7,674 nucleotides of DNA, from assembly GCA_040374085.1 (NCBI GenBank), contig JBEIVB010000105.1, positions 1 through 7,674 on the forward strand, in the 5' to 3' direction. Source of the DNA: JBEIVB01 sp040374085. GTDB lineage: Bacteria; Bacteroidota; Bacteroidia; UBA4408. The notes under the pieces were generated by a model that made no database searches, was not told the DNA's origin, and saw only the letters and a program-made list of their open reading frames with translations. The position numbers were made by a program, and so were the translations under genes. Shown piece by piece: positions 6,097 to 7,674 of the stretch (position 1 is its first letter; each line of letters begins with the position of its first letter).

Positions 6097-7257
6097 ATGA
6101 TTCCTCGGGATGCAGAAAAACAACTTACTCTCCTGGCTAAGAGCTTTAAGGCCATTGCGGTTACCGGAGCGAGACAAGTAGGCAAAACCACACTTGTAAA
6201 AATTATTTTCCCGGATAAGCCTTATGTCTCTCTTGAGAACCCGGATACGCGCGATTTTGCTCTCGAAGATCCCAGAGGGTTCCTGAATCGCTATAAAGAG
6301 GGAGCAATATTGGATGAGGTGCAACGAGCTCCGCACATTTTCTCTTTCCTTCAAGAAATTCTGGATTCATCTATAGAAAAAGGCAAGTTCATCCTTACCG
6401 GCTCCAACAACTTTCTTCTTCAGGAATCCATTTCACAGACCTTGGCGGGAAGAGTGGGATATTTAACCATGACACCTTTTTCAATAGGAGAGCTGCACCG
6501 TGCCTCTCTGTTGCCTGAAGATGATGATGTGCTGTTGTTTAATGGAATGTTTCCACCCATTTATGATCAGGATATCCCATCATTATTATGGTGTAGAAAT
6601 TACATCCAAACTTATGTGGAGCGAGATATGAGGCAGATGCTGGCAATCGGAAATCTCTATCGCTTCGAGCGCTTCCTAAAAATTCTGGCAGGAAGAAATG
6701 CCCAGGAACTGAATATGAGCGCCATAGCCGTTGAGGCAGGAATAGATGAAAAAACCGTTCAATCTTGGATAAGCGTACTAAGGGCCGCCAACCTGGTGTA
6801 TCTGGTTAAGCCATACCACAGAAATTTCAATAAAACCATTATTAAGCGTCCAAAGGTTTACTTCTGCGATTCTTCGCTCGTTTGCAGTCTATTGGGAATT
6901 ACAGAAACTTCACAAGTGCAAACACACCCTCTAAGGGGATCGCTCTTTGAATCGATGGTGATGATTGAATTGTTGAAAAACAACTTGAACCATGGCAGAG
7001 GACAGGAGTGGTATTATTGGAGAACCAAAGCAGGTCATGAGATTGATGCGGTCCGGGATAACGGAGATGAAACAACCGCAATTGAAATTAAATCATCGCA
7101 AACCATGCACCGAGAATACCTCAAGGGCTTAGAACGGTGGGCTGCTTTAAGCTCTCTAAACCACAACTTCTTGCTCTACGCCGGCTCGGAAAAACAAATC
7201 CGAAGCAATGGGATACAGGTAATGAATTGGCGAGAATTTGTATTGCAGGATAAATAA
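6097..7257 (+). CDS. AAA-family ATPase with C-terminal DUF4143 domain
   Basis: This 386-residue protein has the two-domain build of the AAA_14/DUF4143 family. The N-terminal ATPase has Walker A GARQVGKTT (24-32), Walker B AILDEVQ with Asp-73 and Glu-74, and a sensor-1-like ILTGSNN (99-105). A middle segment (ELNMSAIAVEAGIDEKTVQSWISVL) looks like a small winged-helix-like part. The C-terminal domain shows Glu-285 (LFES), Asp-317 (HEIDAV) and Glu-330/Lys-332 (IEIKSS), a PD-(D/E)xK nuclease-like pattern. The biological role of the family is unsettled, and nuclease activity is inferred. I prefer the ATG at 6097 to a TTG at 6049 because family members start about 20 residues before Walker A. The gene is more AT-rich than the feo operon, stands alone, and lies between two repeat dimers, which suggests acquisition or mobility. 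It looks intact. Confidence 0.9.
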   Translation: MIPRDAEKQLTLLAKSFKAIAVTGARQVGKTTLVKIIFPDKPYVSLENPDTRDFALEDPRGFLNRYKEGAILDEVQRAPHIFSFLQEILDSSIEKGKFILTGSNNFLLQESISQTLAGRVGYLTMTPFSIGELHRASLLPEDDDVLLFNGMFPPIYDQDIPSLLWCRNYIQTYVERDMRQMLAIGNLYRFERFLKILAGRNAQELNMSAIAVEAGIDEKTVQSWISVLRAANLVYLVKPYHRNFNKTIIKRPKVYFCDSSLVCSLLGITETSQVQTHPLRGSLFESMVMIELLKNNLNHGRGQEWYYWRTKAGHEIDAVRDNGDETTAIEIKSSQTMHREYLKGLERWAALSSLNHNFLLYAGSEKQIRSNGIQVMNWREFVLQDK

Positions 7258-7288
7258 AATTTCAACCTAAGTATATATTGGTAATAGG

Positions 7289-7428
7289 TCGTAAGCCCGA
7301 AGTTGTACTTCGGGCTCCAGGATGACGGGTAGAGCCGACCGCCAGCTTAGATTGGGGAAAGCAAGGCAATGCCTCGGCTTTGAGATTCGGCTTGGCGGGG
7401 AAAGCGAAGTACAACTTCGCTTTTACAA
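7289..7428 (+). repeat. Double-hairpin element, copy 3 (140 bp)
   Basis: It has the same length and orientation as copies 1 and 2, starting TCGTAA and ending TTTTACAA. The 5' hairpin at 7294-7316 and the 3' hairpin at 7401-7423 are perfect. Differences from copy 2 lie in the interior and in one end base. It lies exactly 1726 bp from copy 1. Confidence 0.85.
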
Positions 7429-7485
7429 GAAGAGGGTTGAATGGAAAGGCGGTTGAATGGAGTAGTCCTAATGACTAAATAAAGG
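7429..7485 (+). repeat. 57-nt spacer inside repeat dimer 2
   Basis: It is a near-copy of the spacer at 5703-5759 with identical length. The differences are single-base substitutions and there are no indels. Confidence 0.85.
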
Positions 7486-7624
7486 CTGTAAGCCCGAAGT
7501 TGTACTTCGGGCTTCAGAATGCTGAGTGGAGCCGGTCACACACTTGATTTGGGGTGGCAAGGAAATGCCTCGATTTTGAGATTCGGATTGGTGGGGAAAG
7601 CGAAGTACAACTTCGCTTTTACAA
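7486..7624 (+). repeat. Double-hairpin element, copy 4 (139 bp)
   Basis: It is the most diverged intact copy, with many interior changes. Nevertheless the 5' hairpin (7491-7513) and 3' hairpin (7597-7619) are identical in sequence to those of copies 2 and 3. It lies 1726 bp from copy 2. Retention of the stems against a drifting interior argues that the stems matter. Confidence 0.85.
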
Positions 7625-7674
7625 GATGAGCCTCGATTTTGAATTTCGGCTGGGTGGGGAAAGCGAAGTACAAC
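7625..7674 (+). repeat. Partial fifth copy: duplicated 3' half, cut by the window end
   Basis: GCCTCGATTTTGA at 7630 repeats the same words at 7567, a 63-nt offset. It leads through a GTGGGGAAAGCGAAG stretch into the 3' hairpin, where the window ends. Only the 3' half is duplicated and no new 5' hairpin precedes it, so this is an internal tandem duplication, not a new insertion. Confidence 0.7.

Larger units (their letters stand above)
7258..7674. other. Repeat-rich noncoding region after the ATPase gene
   Basis: After the TAA at 7255 come 31 nt of unique AT-rich sequence. Repeat copies 3 and 4 follow, and then a partial fifth copy that runs off the window. No gene and no T-run terminator is seen. 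Confidence 0.7.

Noticed and set aside
5563..7624. Composite transposon carrying the ATPase gene
   Set aside because: There is no transposase or integrase in the window, and no target-site duplication around the outer ends is evident. Only a recombination-prone bracket is supported.
5563..7674. CRISPR array
   Set aside because: The repeated units are 140 bp with similar interiors and a conserved spacer, the opposite of short repeats with unique spacers. No cas genes are present.

Overview
The window looks like a chromosomal piece of a Bacteroidota bacterium, class unresolved. Evidence: a secreted leucine-rich-repeat (LRR) protein with the N-terminal cap and C-terminal SYDPN-type domain typical of type IX secretion cargo in this phylum; a FeoB with the phylum's usual QNISYF-containing linker; an AAA/DUF4143 ATPase; few Shine-Dalgarno sites; and promoter-like elements of the Bacteroidota TAnnTTTG type.

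Layout. (1) 1-1985, minus strand: the LRR protein, cut off at the left edge, with 11 exact 20-residue (60-nt) repeats. (2) 1986-2438: a divergent, AT-rich intergenic region. Its right end holds a plausible feo promoter and a 17-bp palindrome lying between that promoter and the feoA start. (3) 2439-5486, plus strand: a tight operon of feoA, feoB and an SprT-like zinc metalloprotease gene, with a 4-nt gap and then a 10-nt overlap. (4) 5487-6096: noncoding, with two 140-bp double-hairpin elements in direct orientation, decayed relatives on both sides, and a 15-bp palindrome before the next gene. (5) 6097-7257, plus strand: an AAA-family ATPase with a C-terminal DUF4143 domain carrying a PD-(D/E)xK-like residue pattern. 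(6) 7258-7674: two more copies of the same element with the same 57-nt spacer, then the start of a 63-nt internal tandem duplication running off the window.

How the parts fit. FeoA and FeoB form a ferrous iron uptake system, and the palindrome at feoA is a good candidate for metal-dependent repression. The SprT-like gene is probably co-transcribed with them, but no functional link is evident. The ATPase gene is more AT-rich than the feo operon and is bracketed by two near-identical repeat dimers exactly 1726 bp apart. The bracketed segment therefore looks like an accessory insertion or a recombination-prone cassette.

The most unusual content is this repeat family. The hairpin arms are invariant in four copies while the interior drifts, the ends form imperfect terminal inverted repeats, and the dimer appears to have been copied as a block. 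No transposase is present in the window.
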